Shown: positions 1 through 9,012, counted from the first letter of the stretch. The stretch: 64,000 nucleotides of DNA from CAZDDB01 sp963843285 (GCA_963843285.1 CAWJJO010000017.1:124001-188000), one strand, 5' to 3'. Translations and numbers: made by a program. The notes: generated from the sequence alone by a model not told the origin.

Positions 1-198
1 CCGCCTCAGTCTTTAGACTGTCAAAGCCCGGAGGCTCTGCCTGAGACATCAATGCGATGACTAAGATGAATCCTACTGAGCAAATTCTTTCCATTCTAAA
101 GAGTAAGACGCAGAAGTCGTGCCAAAGACTTCTCGCCGAGACGATTTTCAATGAATCCAATTAGCCGAATGATGGGACGTCTTTAAGGATGTAAGGAA

Positions 199-1029
199 TC
201 AAAATTTTGGTCTGTGGATTCTTCGTAATGCTGCGGGAGTTTCTCCGGTTTGTTTCTTGAAGTTGTGGGTGAAGTGACTCTGATCGTAGAAACCGGCATC
301 CAATGCAATTTGCATCACCGATTTGTCTGTGAAAGTCAGTTCACGAATTGCCCGTTCAACGCGAAGTTTACGAATGTACTGTCCGATTGTGAGTCCAAAT
401 TCCATCCGGAATTTTCGAGCCATATGGGCAGGGTGGATTCCAACGATCGACGCGATTTCGTTTAGTCTTAGGTTTTCATCATATCGTTCGTTGATCAGTT
501 CTTTTGCGCGCGACAGCCACTCCGATTGTTTGGGCTCGCTCCGGATCCTTTCCTGTTTCATCCGTTGAGATTGCGCCAGTAGCTCCAGTACAAGTCCTTC
601 AATCGCGATCAGGGACGCAGAATCCTGAATTCGTAATTCGCTGTAGATGCGACCGGCAATCAACGAATGAAATCCACTCCGGAAATGATCGATCGTCTTC
701 AGGAGTGGAGCCAGGGCCCCAACGAGCGCCATCAATGCTGGTTTCAGTTCCACGATTAGACAATACGCTCCGGTTCGTCCATACCGGTCTTCATGGATCG
801 CTCCACCCGGTTTTAGAAGCATGCTTCCAGGCTTGCATTCGTGACTCTGATCGGCAGTGGTCTCCTGGAAAGAGCCGTCCAACACGAAAACCAGATTTGG
901 GAGCTCGTGACAGTGCTTCGGCAATGTGAGTGCTGGTGCGTGCCTGGTTTCTGTCAGCACAACTGTATCCGCCTCCACGCTTCTTACTGTAGCGCCTAGA
1001 GTAATCGGACTGAAGAAATCAACCGCCAT
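199..1029 (-). CDS. AraC family transcriptional regulator with N-terminal cupin-like sensor domain
   Basis: Predicted one-component regulator of 276 residues. The C-terminal ~100 residues carry the two helix-turn-helix units of the AraC/XylS family; the second contains the typical stretch around ALDAGFYDQSHFTHNFKK followed by GETPAALR. Residues ~30-90 look like an AraC-type cupin arm, with HCHELPNLVFVLDGSF and a GSMLLKPGG turn. It is transcribed away from the cupredoxin/cytochrome/porin cluster starting at 1226, and the 196-bp gap should hold both promoters, so control of that cluster is plausible but inferred. The effector is unknown. Confidence 0.9.
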   Translation of the reverse strand: MAVDFFSPITLGATVRSVEADTVVLTETRHAPALTLPKHCHELPNLVFVLDGSFQETTADQSHECKPGSMLLKPGGAIHEDRYGRTGAYCLIVELKPALMALVGALAPLLKTIDHFRSGFHSLIAGRIYSELRIQDSASLIAIEGLVLELLAQSQRMKQERIRSEPKQSEWLSRAKELINERYDENLRLNEIASIVGIHPAHMARKFRMEFGLTIGQYIRKLRVERAIRELTFTDKSVMQIALDAGFYDQSHFTHNFKKQTGETPAALRRIHRPKF

Positions 1030-1225
1030 TACTCAATCATATCATTCAGATCTATCCTGTCGCCTGACCAAAAAGTTGTTCCGCCGATCAGAAAATTGAA
1101 TCAGGATCGCTTAATCCGACAGCCGCAGCGAGCAGAGCCCTCAGGTCTGGCAGCGTTTCAGCGTGGAATAAAATTTGCAGCGATTTATATTAAGGATATC
1201 TGCTGTTTGCAGGTGAGGAGGTGCA

Positions 1226-2707
1226 ATGTTGAGGAAATCTGCTTTCCTTTTTTTCCTCATTGTACTCACGTCCGGCGCATTCGCCGAAACTCTCAAGACG
1301 TTGAGTCTGTCAAAAAAATTTGCGAAGACAGCGGGAACTCCGCGTGTCATCCGAAACGGGCAAGAGCACGAATGGCTTGTTGCGTGGCGTCAGGAAGGAG
1401 GTTCCGGCAAGATTTTTGGCCGGATCGTCGCATCGGACGGCACGCTGGGAAAACGTAAGGTGCTGGCGAAAGGAGTCAGTGCAAATGCTCAGAATCTGGA
1501 TGTCTTTTACGACTCCGTTGCGTATACATACCTTCTTGTTTGGGAAGGGAAGAAGGGGCTTGAATCTCAGATATTCACCGGGGCCCTCTCCAAACAAGGA
1601 CCTTCTAATGTACTAGTAGCTGGAGTTAGCAACGCGTTTCCCCGTCTTGCTTTCAATGCGACTCAGAAGCAATTTCTCCTGTTCTGGCTGGAATCGGCGA
1701 ACGGTTCTCCGCACGCTGTCTTGAAGAGCATACTTCTGGATCAGACCGGAGCCCCTGCGGGGGCAGTGCAAACGCTTGTCCAGGCGGGATCCGGCAAATC
1801 CTTTGAATCCCTGAGTGTTTCCACAAACCAGAAAAACGAGAACCTCGTAGTAATCGCTCTGGAACAAAGCGCCGGTGGTTCCGAGCTGCTTGGCTTCCTG
1901 GTAAAGCCGAATGGGACGCTTCTGAAAAGCAAACCAGTCACTTTCGAACCGAACCAGGCGGGATTGTTCACTGTTGGAGATGCCAGCTTCGCGGATAACG
2001 GCAAGGGGTTCGGGTTTTGGAGCTCGCAAACTCTAATCAAGTATCGAACCTTGAGCTCTAAAGGAAAACTGGGAAGCGAGAAAGATATTGCCGATGCAGC
2101 AGACACAAGTAGTCTGCAAACGAGCATGCTCTTTGACCAGCGAAACAACCAGTTCATTGGATGCTGGGGTCAGGGAAACAAGATTTCATCCGTTGTTCTC
2201 AATGCGAGTGGCAGTATCGAGGATGGCCCGTTTGTCGTTTCTTCGAATGACACAGCCACGGCCTCCATCAATGTCGCGACTTCCTATGATGCGCAATTGG
2301 GAAATGCGATCGTTGTCTGGGATGACCAGCTTGGAAGCGGTTCTAGCGTCAAATATGTGGCGCGAGCTGCCCTCTTTTTTGTCGAAAGTAGTGCGACTCT
2401 TCAGGGAATTTCGATCGGCGACAACTTTTACACTTCCAGCAACGGCACGGGAAACATCAGCGTCAAAGCGGGTGACACGGTTACCTGGACCAATCAAGGC
2501 GGTATGGTTCACACGGTCACAAGCGGGAGTGAATCTTCTTCCCCGGGTTCGCTATTTGACAGCAATAACCTGTCGCCCGGTCAAACTTTCTCGTTCCGCT
2601 TTGTGACTGAAGGGTCGTTTCCTTATTTCTGCAAAGTTCACGGGAGTTCGGTAATGAACGGTACGATTACTGTTGCCGCTGCAGGTGAAGATCCTCCGCA
2701 TTATTGA
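1226..2707 (+). CDS. Secreted protein with C-terminal cupredoxin (type 1 copper) domain
   Basis: 493 residues with an N-terminal signal peptide (hydrophobic run ending in FAETL). Residues ~25-390 are repeated beta-rich segments, probably a propeller, of no family I can name. Residues ~397-485 form a plastocyanin/azurin-like cupredoxin: His429 in MVHTV, Cys469 and His472 in FPYFCKVHG, and Met477 match the His-Cys-His-Met ligand set of a type 1 copper site. The ATG is preceded by a strong GAGGAGG Shine-Dalgarno at 1214-1220. The stop overlaps the start of the next gene (TGATG), implying translational coupling with the monoheme lipoprotein. Likely role: periplasmic or extracellular electron carrier. 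Confidence 0.85.
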   Translation: MLRKSAFLFFLIVLTSGAFAETLKTLSLSKKFAKTAGTPRVIRNGQEHEWLVAWRQEGGSGKIFGRIVASDGTLGKRKVLAKGVSANAQNLDVFYDSVAYTYLLVWEGKKGLESQIFTGALSKQGPSNVLVAGVSNAFPRLAFNATQKQFLLFWLESANGSPHAVLKSILLDQTGAPAGAVQTLVQAGSGKSFESLSVSTNQKNENLVVIALEQSAGGSELLGFLVKPNGTLLKSKPVTFEPNQAGLFTVGDASFADNGKGFGFWSSQTLIKYRTLSSKGKLGSEKDIADAADTSSLQTSMLFDQRNNQFIGCWGQGNKISSVVLNASGSIEDGPFVVSSNDTATASINVATSYDAQLGNAIVVWDDQLGSGSSVKYVARAALFFVESSATLQGISIGDNFYTSSNGTGNISVKAGDTVTWTNQGGMVHTVTSGSESSSPGSLFDSNNLSPGQTFSFRFVTEGSFPYFCKVHGSSVMNGTITVAAAGEDPPHY

Positions 2708-3147
2708 TGATGCGGGCAGCCGGTCTTCTTCTTTTTGTTGTGTTGCTGTTTGGCGGATGTGCCGGAAACGGCACGGGTCTGGATGAAAACGGGAATCCGG
2801 TTGGATCGGATGGAAACGGATTGCCTCTTGCTCCGACATTTTCCAGTATTCAGGACCACGTTTTCAGCGCAATCTGTATCGAATGCCACACCGGCGTATC
2901 CGCTCCGCAGGGACTTCAGTTAGATGCGTCCGTTTCTTACGATCATCTGGTAAATGTACGATCTGTCGAGCATCCTGAGCTGTTTCGTGTTTCGCCGGGA
3001 GATCCGGACAATTCCTATTTGATCCGGAAGCTAGAAGGAGGCCCCGACATTGCAGGAGCGCGAATGCCTCTGAATCGCCCTCCGCTTTCGAGAGAAACAA
3101 TCAACGCAATCCGGCTGTGGATCGCGATGGGAGCACAGCGCAATTGA
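2707..3147 (+). CDS. Monoheme c-type cytochrome lipoprotein
   Basis: 146 residues from the ATG overlapping the upstream stop (a TTG three bases earlier is a weaker alternative). Residues 1-18 form a lipoprotein signal, LLFGGC, with Cys18 as the lipidated residue. A single heme-c site, Cys57-Ile-Glu-Cys-His61, is followed by a sequence like the short cytochromes of Planctomycetes and Acidobacteria, with a possible distal methionine in ARMPLNRPPLS and a C-terminal helix ending in WIAMGAQRN. Coupled to the cupredoxin gene and 17 bp upstream of the ancestral porin start. Likely moves electrons between the copper protein and the heme-porin. Confidence 0.85.
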   Translation: MMRAAGLLLFVVLLFGGCAGNGTGLDENGNPVGSDGNGLPLAPTFSSIQDHVFSAICIECHTGVSAPQGLQLDASVSYDHLVNVRSVEHPELFRVSPGDPDNSYLIRKLEGGPDIAGARMPLNRPPLSRETINAIRLWIAMGAQRN

Positions 3148-3148
3148 A

Positions 3149-3178
3149 GGATGAGGGCGGAAGGATGAAGGATGAAGG
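3149..3178 (+). repeat. Heptanucleotide tandem array (GGATGAA type) next to the IS3 insertion
   Basis: Four 7-bp units, GGATGAG, GGCGGAA, GGATGAA, GGATGAA, then GG, end exactly at the IS left end. The array contains the purine-rich ribosome-binding region and the ATG at 3165, which is the only ATG here in frame with the downstream porin gene once the IS is removed. Confidence 0.8.
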
Positions 3179-3248
3179 TGTGTTGTCCTGGAATAGGTTG
3201 ACAGATTTCGGGTGGATGGAGTCAACCAGGGTAAAAGGAGTGGTGGAG

Positions 3249-3644
3249 ATGCCAGGACAGTATATAAGCTATCGTTATAGCTTAGCATTCAAGCAAAAAG
3301 TAGTATCTGAAATTGAATCCGGTAAGTTTTCTATCGGAGAAGCACGTCGGATTTATGATATTAACGGCAGCGAGACGATCCAGAAATGGTTAAAAAGGGT
3401 TGGAAAGCAGCATTTACTAGATAAGGTGGTTCGAATTGAAATGAAGGACGAAAGAGATAAATTAAGGGAGCTTGAAAAGCAGAAAAATGAGCTGGAGTCG
3501 GCTTTAGCGCAGGAGCATTTAAAGAATCTTTCTCTGGAAGCGCTCATCGAATCGATCGAAGAGCATTATGGAATAGATGTAAAAAAAAATTTTGGCGGCA
3601 AAGCGTCCCCAAAGTTTATTTACAAGCCCAGGAACAAGGGTTGA
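3249..3644 (+). CDS. IS3-family transposase OrfA (helix-turn-helix subunit)
   Basis: 131 residues from the ATG at 3249, preceded by AGGAG about 8 bases upstream; the open frame extends further 5' but that part includes the terminal inverted repeat. Residues 8-50 form the HTH_Tnp_1-type DNA-binding domain (FKQKVVSEIESGKFSIGEAR), and residues ~60-95 form a leucine-zipper-like coiled coil rich in Glu, Lys and Leu, as usual for OrfA. The end of the gene contains nine A residues (3581-3589) where ribosomes can slip into the orfB frame. Appears intact. Confidence 0.9.
   Translation: MPGQYISYRYSLAFKQKVVSEIESGKFSIGEARRIYDINGSETIQKWLKRVGKQHLLDKVVRIEMKDERDKLRELEKQKNELESALAQEHLKNLSLEALIESIEEHYGIDVKKNFGGKASPKFIYKPRNKG
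3581..3589 (+). other. A9 slippery site for -1 programmed frameshifting in the IS
   Basis: Nine consecutive A residues near the 3' end of orfA. The orfB frame is the -1 frame relative to orfA and has no stop between this run and 3641, so slippage would yield one OrfAB fusion reading KKKFWRQSVPKVYLQAQEQG and on into orfB. Most IS3 elements produce their transposase this way. Confidence 0.75.
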
Positions 3645-4450
3645 GATACTCAAAGGGTCGAATTTGTGGAGTGTTCGGATTGACACGCCAAGCCTTTTAT
3701 AAAGCTCAGAAATCACGTAGGGAAAGATTTTTAAAAGAAGACAGAGTTGTCAGTGAGACCAGGAGAATCCGGCGAAGCCAACCGAGAGTCGGAGGAAAAA
3801 AGCTTTATAGAATGCTTCGCCAAATTGGAATTCAGATAGGCCGCGATCAGCTATTTCAGATTCTGCGAAATAACATGTTACTGATCAGGCGGAGGAAGAG
3901 TTTCATAAAAACCACAAATTCCTATCATCGGTTCAGAAAATACCGCAACCTGATTAAGGATTTAACGGTGACCAGACCAAACGAGGTTTTTGTCTCCGAC
4001 ATTACGTATTTGGACACGGTTGATGGGTTTTGCTATCTTGCTCTGATTACGGATCTTTATTCCCGCAAAATAGTCGGCTGGAATGTCAGCAAAAGCCTGT
4101 CGGTGGAAGGATGCCAAAAAGCTTTAAAGATGGCACTGAAAGACACGGAACATACTTCGGGTCTCATTCATCATTCGGATCGCGGACACCAGTACTGCAA
4201 TCCTCGATATACAGAGATTTTGCAAAAATATGGGATTCAAATTAGCATGACCGAAGAAAACCATGTCTACGAAAATGCGGTTGCTGAGCGAGTCAATGGA
4301 ATATTGAAAGACGAGTTCCTCTTGGGAACAAGACTTCCTTCCTTCGACAATGCGAACCAACTGGCCGCAAATTCAATAAAAACGTACAACAATCAACGCT
4401 TACACCTGAGTTTGGACTACAAAACACCGGCCGAATGTTATGCAGTTTGA
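3641..4450 (+). CDS. IS3-family transposase OrfB (DDE integrase catalytic domain)
   Basis: 269 residues if started at the TTG at 3641, though expression as an OrfAB fusion through the A9 site is more likely because no good start or ribosome-binding site is present. Residues 1-100 include the HTH_21-like part (RRIRRSQPRVGGKKLYRML). The rve catalytic core follows with the DDE triad: Asp in VSDITYLD, Asp in HHSDRGHQY and Glu in ENAVAERVNGILKDE. The protein ends YKTPAECYAV, the usual IS3 C-terminus. No interruption seen, so the element may be active. Confidence 0.92.
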   Translation: MRYSKGRICGVFGLTRQAFYKAQKSRRERFLKEDRVVSETRRIRRSQPRVGGKKLYRMLRQIGIQIGRDQLFQILRNNMLLIRRRKSFIKTTNSYHRFRKYRNLIKDLTVTRPNEVFVSDITYLDTVDGFCYLALITDLYSRKIVGWNVSKSLSVEGCQKALKMALKDTEHTSGLIHHSDRGHQYCNPRYTEILQKYGIQISMTEENHVYENAVAERVNGILKDEFLLGTRLPSFDNANQLAANSIKTYNNQRLHLSLDYKTPAECYAV

Positions 4451-5585
4451 AGTCAAAGAAGTGTCAACTTTTTTTAGGACGACACAAGGCGGACGCGCAC
4501 GTCGCGCGCTTACTCTGGCTGCTGTAATTCTGGTAAGCGTCGTTTCACTTTCACAGGCGGAATCGTATTTGGCGATTCGGGAAGGGTTGAGCTGCGGAAG
4601 CTGTCACGTGAATCGAACCGGCGGAGGACAGAGAACCCGCATGGGCGCAGGATACGGCGCAGACGAGATGCCGTGGAAGCCGATCGATCTGATAGCGAAG
4701 AAAATTCCCTTCTTCCTGTCCTTTCACGATGATTTGATCGCCATTGGAGGTGATTTCCGTTTCGAAAATCTAAGCACGTTTGTTCAAGATCACGCCTCCA
4801 ACACATTTCAAACTGATAAATCCGATCTCTATCTCCGCATCAATCTGATTCCGGATCACCTGACCTTCTACCTGGATGAGAGTGTCGCGCCCGGCGGGGC
4901 TCAGTCGCGTGAAATATTCGGCATGCTTCAGGGATTGCCCGGCAGGGGTTGGCTGAAGGCGGGAGAGTTTGTGCTTCCTTATGGAATCCGTTTGGAAGAT
5001 GATCGAGCATTCATTCGTGAAGTTACGGGATTCAACTTCAACAACGCAGACCAGGGCGTGGAAATCGGCTTTGCGCCCGGCGCCTGGAACTTTGCTGCAT
5101 CTGTGACGAATGGGACCCCTGGAAGTTCGGACGACAATGCCGGTAAGCTGATGGCAGGGTCTGTCTACTACTTAAACAGTAGATTCCGGATCGGAATTTC
5201 CGGATCGCATAATCCGGCGAATTCCGGCGATCGAAACAGCGGCGCGCTCTGGGCAGGGCTGAGATTGGGGCCGGCGGTTCTGCAAGGGGAAATCGATACG
5301 GTTCAGGACGACTCGGTTCCTGGACAATCCCGCGATCAATTGATTACCTATGCAGAGCTGGACTATTTGATTGCGCGCGGCTGGAATATCAAAGCGGCAT
5401 ATGAGTATTTTGATCCGAGCCGTGACATCGATGAGAACGAACGGGATCGAGTTCTGATCGGCATCGAGCCGGTACTTTGTTCTTTTCTACAATTGCAGAT
5501 TTTTTATCGATTCAATCAAAGCATTCCCCAGAACAAACTCCAAAATGCAGACGATCTGACTGTCCGGCTGCACATCTACTTCTGA
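4440..5585 (+). CDS. Monoheme cytochrome-porin fusion (Cyc2-like outer-membrane protein), 5' end displaced by IS3
   Basis: 381 residues as now open, of which the first ~15 are encoded by the IS end. Removing the IS and one AGG copy restores a start at 3165 and a 369-residue protein beginning MKDEGGRARRALTLAAVI, a proper signal peptide cleaved near SQAES. One heme-c motif, CGSCH (Cys52 in the present ORF), lies just after the signal and is followed by VNRTGGGQRTRMG. The remaining ~320 residues alternate polar and aromatic residues as in a beta-barrel and end in a terminal Phe (LHIYF). An N-terminal single heme plus barrel is the architecture of the Cyc2 iron oxidase; homology to Cyc2 itself is not shown. 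Expression after insertion depends on starts inside the IS (ATG 4440 or GTG 4461). Confidence 0.75.
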   Translation: MQFEVKEVSTFFRTTQGGRARRALTLAAVILVSVVSLSQAESYLAIREGLSCGSCHVNRTGGGQRTRMGAGYGADEMPWKPIDLIAKKIPFFLSFHDDLIAIGGDFRFENLSTFVQDHASNTFQTDKSDLYLRINLIPDHLTFYLDESVAPGGAQSREIFGMLQGLPGRGWLKAGEFVLPYGIRLEDDRAFIREVTGFNFNNADQGVEIGFAPGAWNFAASVTNGTPGSSDDNAGKLMAGSVYYLNSRFRIGISGSHNPANSGDRNSGALWAGLRLGPAVLQGEIDTVQDDSVPGQSRDQLITYAELDYLIARGWNIKAAYEYFDPSRDIDENERDRVLIGIEPVLCSFLQLQIFYRFNQSIPQNKLQNADDLTVRLHIYF

Positions 5586-5740
5586 TTCTGTTCCAATGAG
5601 GCGCCCGGATTTCATTGGTTGATATTGAGGCAGCGTTCTCCAGACAGCCTGATCCTCTGTCTCTGTTCCCATTTAGAATGGATCATGTCGCGCCCAATCA
5701 GCAACAAGCAAAGTATCGCTACGCGACATAGAATTCACCT

Positions 5741-6487
5741 ATGACTTTTCAGGATCATTTTTCATCCAGGGCGGATTCCTATGCGCGATTTCGTCCACAT
5801 TATCCTGATGCGCTGTTTCAATACCTTTCATCGATAGTGGAGAATCCGGATCTGGCATGGGACTGCGCAACGGGAAACGGTCAGGCTGCTGAAGCGCTGG
5901 CCCGGTACTTCCGGCTGGTGGCTGCCACCGACGCGAGCCGGAAGCAGATTCAAAACGCTTTCCGCAGTGACCGCGTTTGTTACAGTGTAGCGCTTGCGGA
6001 ACAGGCGCCATTTCAATCGGGAATTGCCGATCTTGTTACTGTCGCGCAGGCTCTTCATTGGCTTCAGCCGGTTCCATTCTTTCAAGAGGTTCGCCGCATC
6101 TTGAAGCCACGCGGGATCATCGCGGTGTGGTGCTATAACCTCCTGCACATTGATCCGTCGATAGACTCGATCCTATTTGATTTCTATACAAAAATAGTGG
6201 GACCATACTGGTCGCCTGAAAGAAGACTGCTGGAGCAAGGGTACCGTACGATCCACTTTCCCTTTGAGGAAATGGTCGTGCCGGAATTTCATATGGATAC
6301 AGAATGGAATTTTGCCGACCTGGCCGGTTATCTCACCACATGGTCTGCTACTCAAACCTACGTCAAAGTGAAAGGATCCGATCCGGTCCTGGTGATCCGT
6401 GAAGAACTCCTGGATGCCTGGGGCGAACCGGATCTACACAGAATCGTGCGATGGCCCCTCAGCCTTCGGGTTGGTCGCTTCCAATGA
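5741..6487 (+). CDS. Class I SAM-dependent methyltransferase
   Basis: 248 residues. Motif I of the Rossmann methyltransferases is present as WDCATGNGQAAEAL (residues ~44-57), followed by an acidic strand end (VAATDAS) and the ALHWLQPVPFFQEVRRILKPRG segment typical of Methyltransf_11 and its UbiE/trans-aconitate relatives. The FSSRADSYARFRPHYP opening is common in this group. Substrate unknown. The stop overlaps the start of the ATPase gene (ATGA at 6484-6487), so the two are probably translated together. Confidence 0.88.
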   Translation: MTFQDHFSSRADSYARFRPHYPDALFQYLSSIVENPDLAWDCATGNGQAAEALARYFRLVAATDASRKQIQNAFRSDRVCYSVALAEQAPFQSGIADLVTVAQALHWLQPVPFFQEVRRILKPRGIIAVWCYNLLHIDPSIDSILFDFYTKIVGPYWSPERRLLEQGYRTIHFPFEEMVVPEFHMDTEWNFADLAGYLTTWSATQTYVKVKGSDPVLVIREELLDAWGEPDLHRIVRWPLSLRVGRFQ

Positions 6488-9012
6488 ATCCTGATCCGCT
6501 AGGGTTGTCCGAGCGGGAAGCAGCCGAAAGGCTGAAGTCCGAAGGATACAACGAGCTTCCCTCCGCGGATCGCCGGAATTTTCTGCATAGCCTTCTGGAT
6601 ATTTTTCGCGAACCGATGTTCTTGCTGTTAACTGCAAGCGCCGCGATTTATCTGCTGCTTGGCGATTTGGAAGAGGCCTTGTTTTTGCTGGGTTCATTCT
6701 TGATGATTTTGGGTATCACGTTGTTTCAAGAACGAAGGACGGAACGGGCTCTGGAAGCTCTTCGCGATCTATCCAGTCCGCGAGCGCTCGTCATCCGCGA
6801 AGGGAAACAGTTTCGGATTGCCGGAAAGGAAGTAGTGCGAGGCGACATTCTGGTGTTGAGCGAAGGGGACAGGATTCCTGCAGACGCCGTGCTTCTTTCC
6901 TGCCACGATCTAGCAGTGAACGAGTCCTTGCTGACCGGTGAGCCTTTTCCGGTCCGGAAGATTCCATGGGATGGATCTCAGTCGACCGAACGACCGGGCG
7001 GTGAAGACTTGCCCTTTGTCTTTTCCGGCACGATGGCGGTGCAAGGACAGGGGATCGCAGAAGTACGTGCGACCGGCATACGCACGGAGCTTGGAAAAAT
7101 CGGACGCGCTCTGCAAACCATTCAACCGGAAAAAACATTTCTGCATCGGGAAATCGGGAAACTGGTCCGTGTCTTTGCATTCGCCGGGATGTCGCTGTGC
7201 GTGCTCGTGACACTGCTGTACGGTTTTCTCCGTGATGGATGGCTCAACGCGGTTCTGGCTGGAGTCACGCTGGCAATGTCGCTGGTACCGGAAGAATTTC
7301 CCGTTGTCCTCACTGTGTTTCTCGCGCTGGGAGCATGGCGGATTTCGCAAAACCGGGTCCTTACGCGCCGCATTCCTGCGATCGAAACACTTGGCGCCTC
7401 TACTGTGTTGTGCGTGGACAAAACGGGAACGCTGACGCTCAATCAGATGCGCGTCAGCCGGCTGGCGTCAGGCGGCGAATTGTTCACGATTGAAAGTGAT
7501 CCCGCCGAGCCCCTTCCGGAGCGATTTCATGAAATTGTTGAATTCAGCATTCTTGCAAGCGAAACGGATCCGTTTGATCCGATGGAGCGAGCCTTTCAGG
7601 AACTGGGACGCCGGTTTCTAACAGGAACTGAACATTTGCACGAAGACTGGAGCCTGGTGTACGAGTATTCCCTTTCTCCTCCGTTGTTTGCGATGTCTCA
7701 CGTGTGGAGAATGCCCGGAAGCGAATCGTTCATAGTGGCAGCAAAAGGCGCGCCCGAATCGATTATGGATCTTTGCCTATGGGATGATTCCAGACGCAAA
7801 GACTTGCAAATCCAAATCGAGGGAATGGCAGCTGACGGTCTTCGGGTGCTTGCGGTGGCAAAAGCAGAATACGCCGGACCCCAATGGCCTCAAAGTCAGC
7901 GGGAGTTTGAATTTGAATATCTTGGGCTGGTAGCCCTCGCCGATCCGTTGCGGCCTGAAGTACCCGGATCCATACAAGAATGCAACGCGGCCGGCATCCG
8001 TGTGGTTATGATTACTGGTGATTATCCGGCTACCGCGCGCGCGATCGGCAAACAGATAGGATTGTCGCGCTCCGATCTTGTGGTTGCTGGTCCGGACCTG
8101 GAACGAATGAGCGAGGCCGAGCTGCAAAATCATGTCCGGACAACGAACTTATTCGCAAGGGTCTTGCCGGAACAAAAACTTCGGTTGGTAAACGCGCTAA
8201 AGGCGAATGGCGAAGTAGTAGCTATGACCGGGGATGGAGTGAATGATGCTCCTGCGCTGAAAGCTGCGCATATCGGCATCGCTATGGGCGGTCGCGGAAC
8301 AGATGTCGCCCGCGAATCGGCTTCTTTGATCCTGCTGGATGACGATTTTACGTCGATCGTACGCGCGATCCGGCAGGGTCGGCGCATCTACGATAACCTG
8401 CGAAAGGCGATGGCTTACATTTTCGCGATCCATGTGCCGATCGCCGGCGTAGCCCTCGCTCCCCTTTTGATGGGCACGCCGCTTGTGTTTTTTCCAGTCC
8501 AAATTTTATTCCTAGAGCTCATCATCGATCCTGCTTGTTCGATTGCATTTGAAGCGGAGCCGGAGGAGCCGGACCTCATGAAGCGACCGCCTCGAAATTC
8601 GAAGGAGCGCATGTTTACAGCGCGTAATATTGGACTGTGTGTGCTGCAAGGTGCGAGCGTTCTGGCAATCGTTCTTGCTGTGTATGCGATCGCGCTCTGG
8701 CGCGGACAGGGAGAGGCCGACTCGCGTGCGCTGACCTTCACTACTCTCGTAATCGCCAATCTTAGCTTGATTTTTACAAACCGGTCCTGGTCCCTTCCGC
8801 TCTTCCGTACTCTTCTGTTGCCGAATCGCGCACTCTGGTTCGTGGTGACGGCGGCCCTGGGATTTCTGGCTCTGGTGCTGTATGTCCCCTTTCTTCGCGA
8901 ATTGTTCCGGTTTTCCTTCTTGCATCCCGAAGATCTGGTCATTTGTTTTTCGTCCGGAATTGCTAGTATTCTTTGGTTTGAGCTGTTGAAAATCTTCCGC
9001 AGGCGCAAATGA
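6484..9012 (+). CDS. Cation-transporting P-type ATPase (P2-like)
   Basis: 842 residues from the ATG overlapping the upstream stop; an ATG 33 bases earlier is less likely. It has an N-terminal cation_ATPase_N region (LSEREAAERLKSEGYNELP), an actuator domain with LTGEP in place of TGES, the phosphorylation motif DKTGTLT at Asp312, the hinge GDGVNDAPALKAAHIG, and about eight to ten membrane spans. The M4 motif is PEEFP where Ca2+ pumps have PEGLP, so the transported ion is uncertain. Its stop overlaps the start of the diguanylate cyclase gene (ATGA). Inner-membrane location. Confidence 0.92.
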   Translation: MNPDPLGLSEREAAERLKSEGYNELPSADRRNFLHSLLDIFREPMFLLLTASAAIYLLLGDLEEALFLLGSFLMILGITLFQERRTERALEALRDLSSPRALVIREGKQFRIAGKEVVRGDILVLSEGDRIPADAVLLSCHDLAVNESLLTGEPFPVRKIPWDGSQSTERPGGEDLPFVFSGTMAVQGQGIAEVRATGIRTELGKIGRALQTIQPEKTFLHREIGKLVRVFAFAGMSLCVLVTLLYGFLRDGWLNAVLAGVTLAMSLVPEEFPVVLTVFLALGAWRISQNRVLTRRIPAIETLGASTVLCVDKTGTLTLNQMRVSRLASGGELFTIESDPAEPLPERFHEIVEFSILASETDPFDPMERAFQELGRRFLTGTEHLHEDWSLVYEYSLSPPLFAMSHVWRMPGSESFIVAAKGAPESIMDLCLWDDSRRKDLQIQIEGMAADGLRVLAVAKAEYAGPQWPQSQREFEFEYLGLVALADPLRPEVPGSIQECNAAGIRVVMITGDYPATARAIGKQIGLSRSDLVVAGPDLERMSEAELQNHVRTTNLFARVLPEQKLRLVNALKANGEVVAMTGDGVNDAPALKAAHIGIAMGGRGTDVARESASLILLDDDFTSIVRAIRQGRRIYDNLRKAMAYIFAIHVPIAGVALAPLLMGTPLVFFPVQILFLELIIDPACSIAFEAEPEEPDLMKRPPRNSKERMFTARNIGLCVLQGASVLAIVLAVYAIALWRGQGEADSRALTFTTLVIANLSLIFTNRSWSLPLFRTLLLPNRALWFVVTAALGFLALVLYVPFLRELFRFSFLHPEDLVICFSSGIASILWFELLKIFRRRK

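Larger units (their letters stand above)
3179..4486 (+). mobile_element. IS3-family insertion sequence, complete, ~1,308 bp
   Basis: Imperfect 25-bp terminal inverted repeats at 3179-3203 and 4462-4486 agree at 20 of 25 positions, beginning TGTG and ending CACA as in the IS3 family. The element is flanked by a 3-bp direct repeat AGG (3176-3178 and 4487-4489), the target duplication expected for IS3. It carries orfA and orfB with a -1 slippery site. The element is visibly more AT-rich than its neighbours, so it arrived from a different background; similar OrfA proteins are familiar from Bacteroidota, an inference from memory. It lies in codon 5 of the gene now starting near 4440. Confidence 0.92.
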
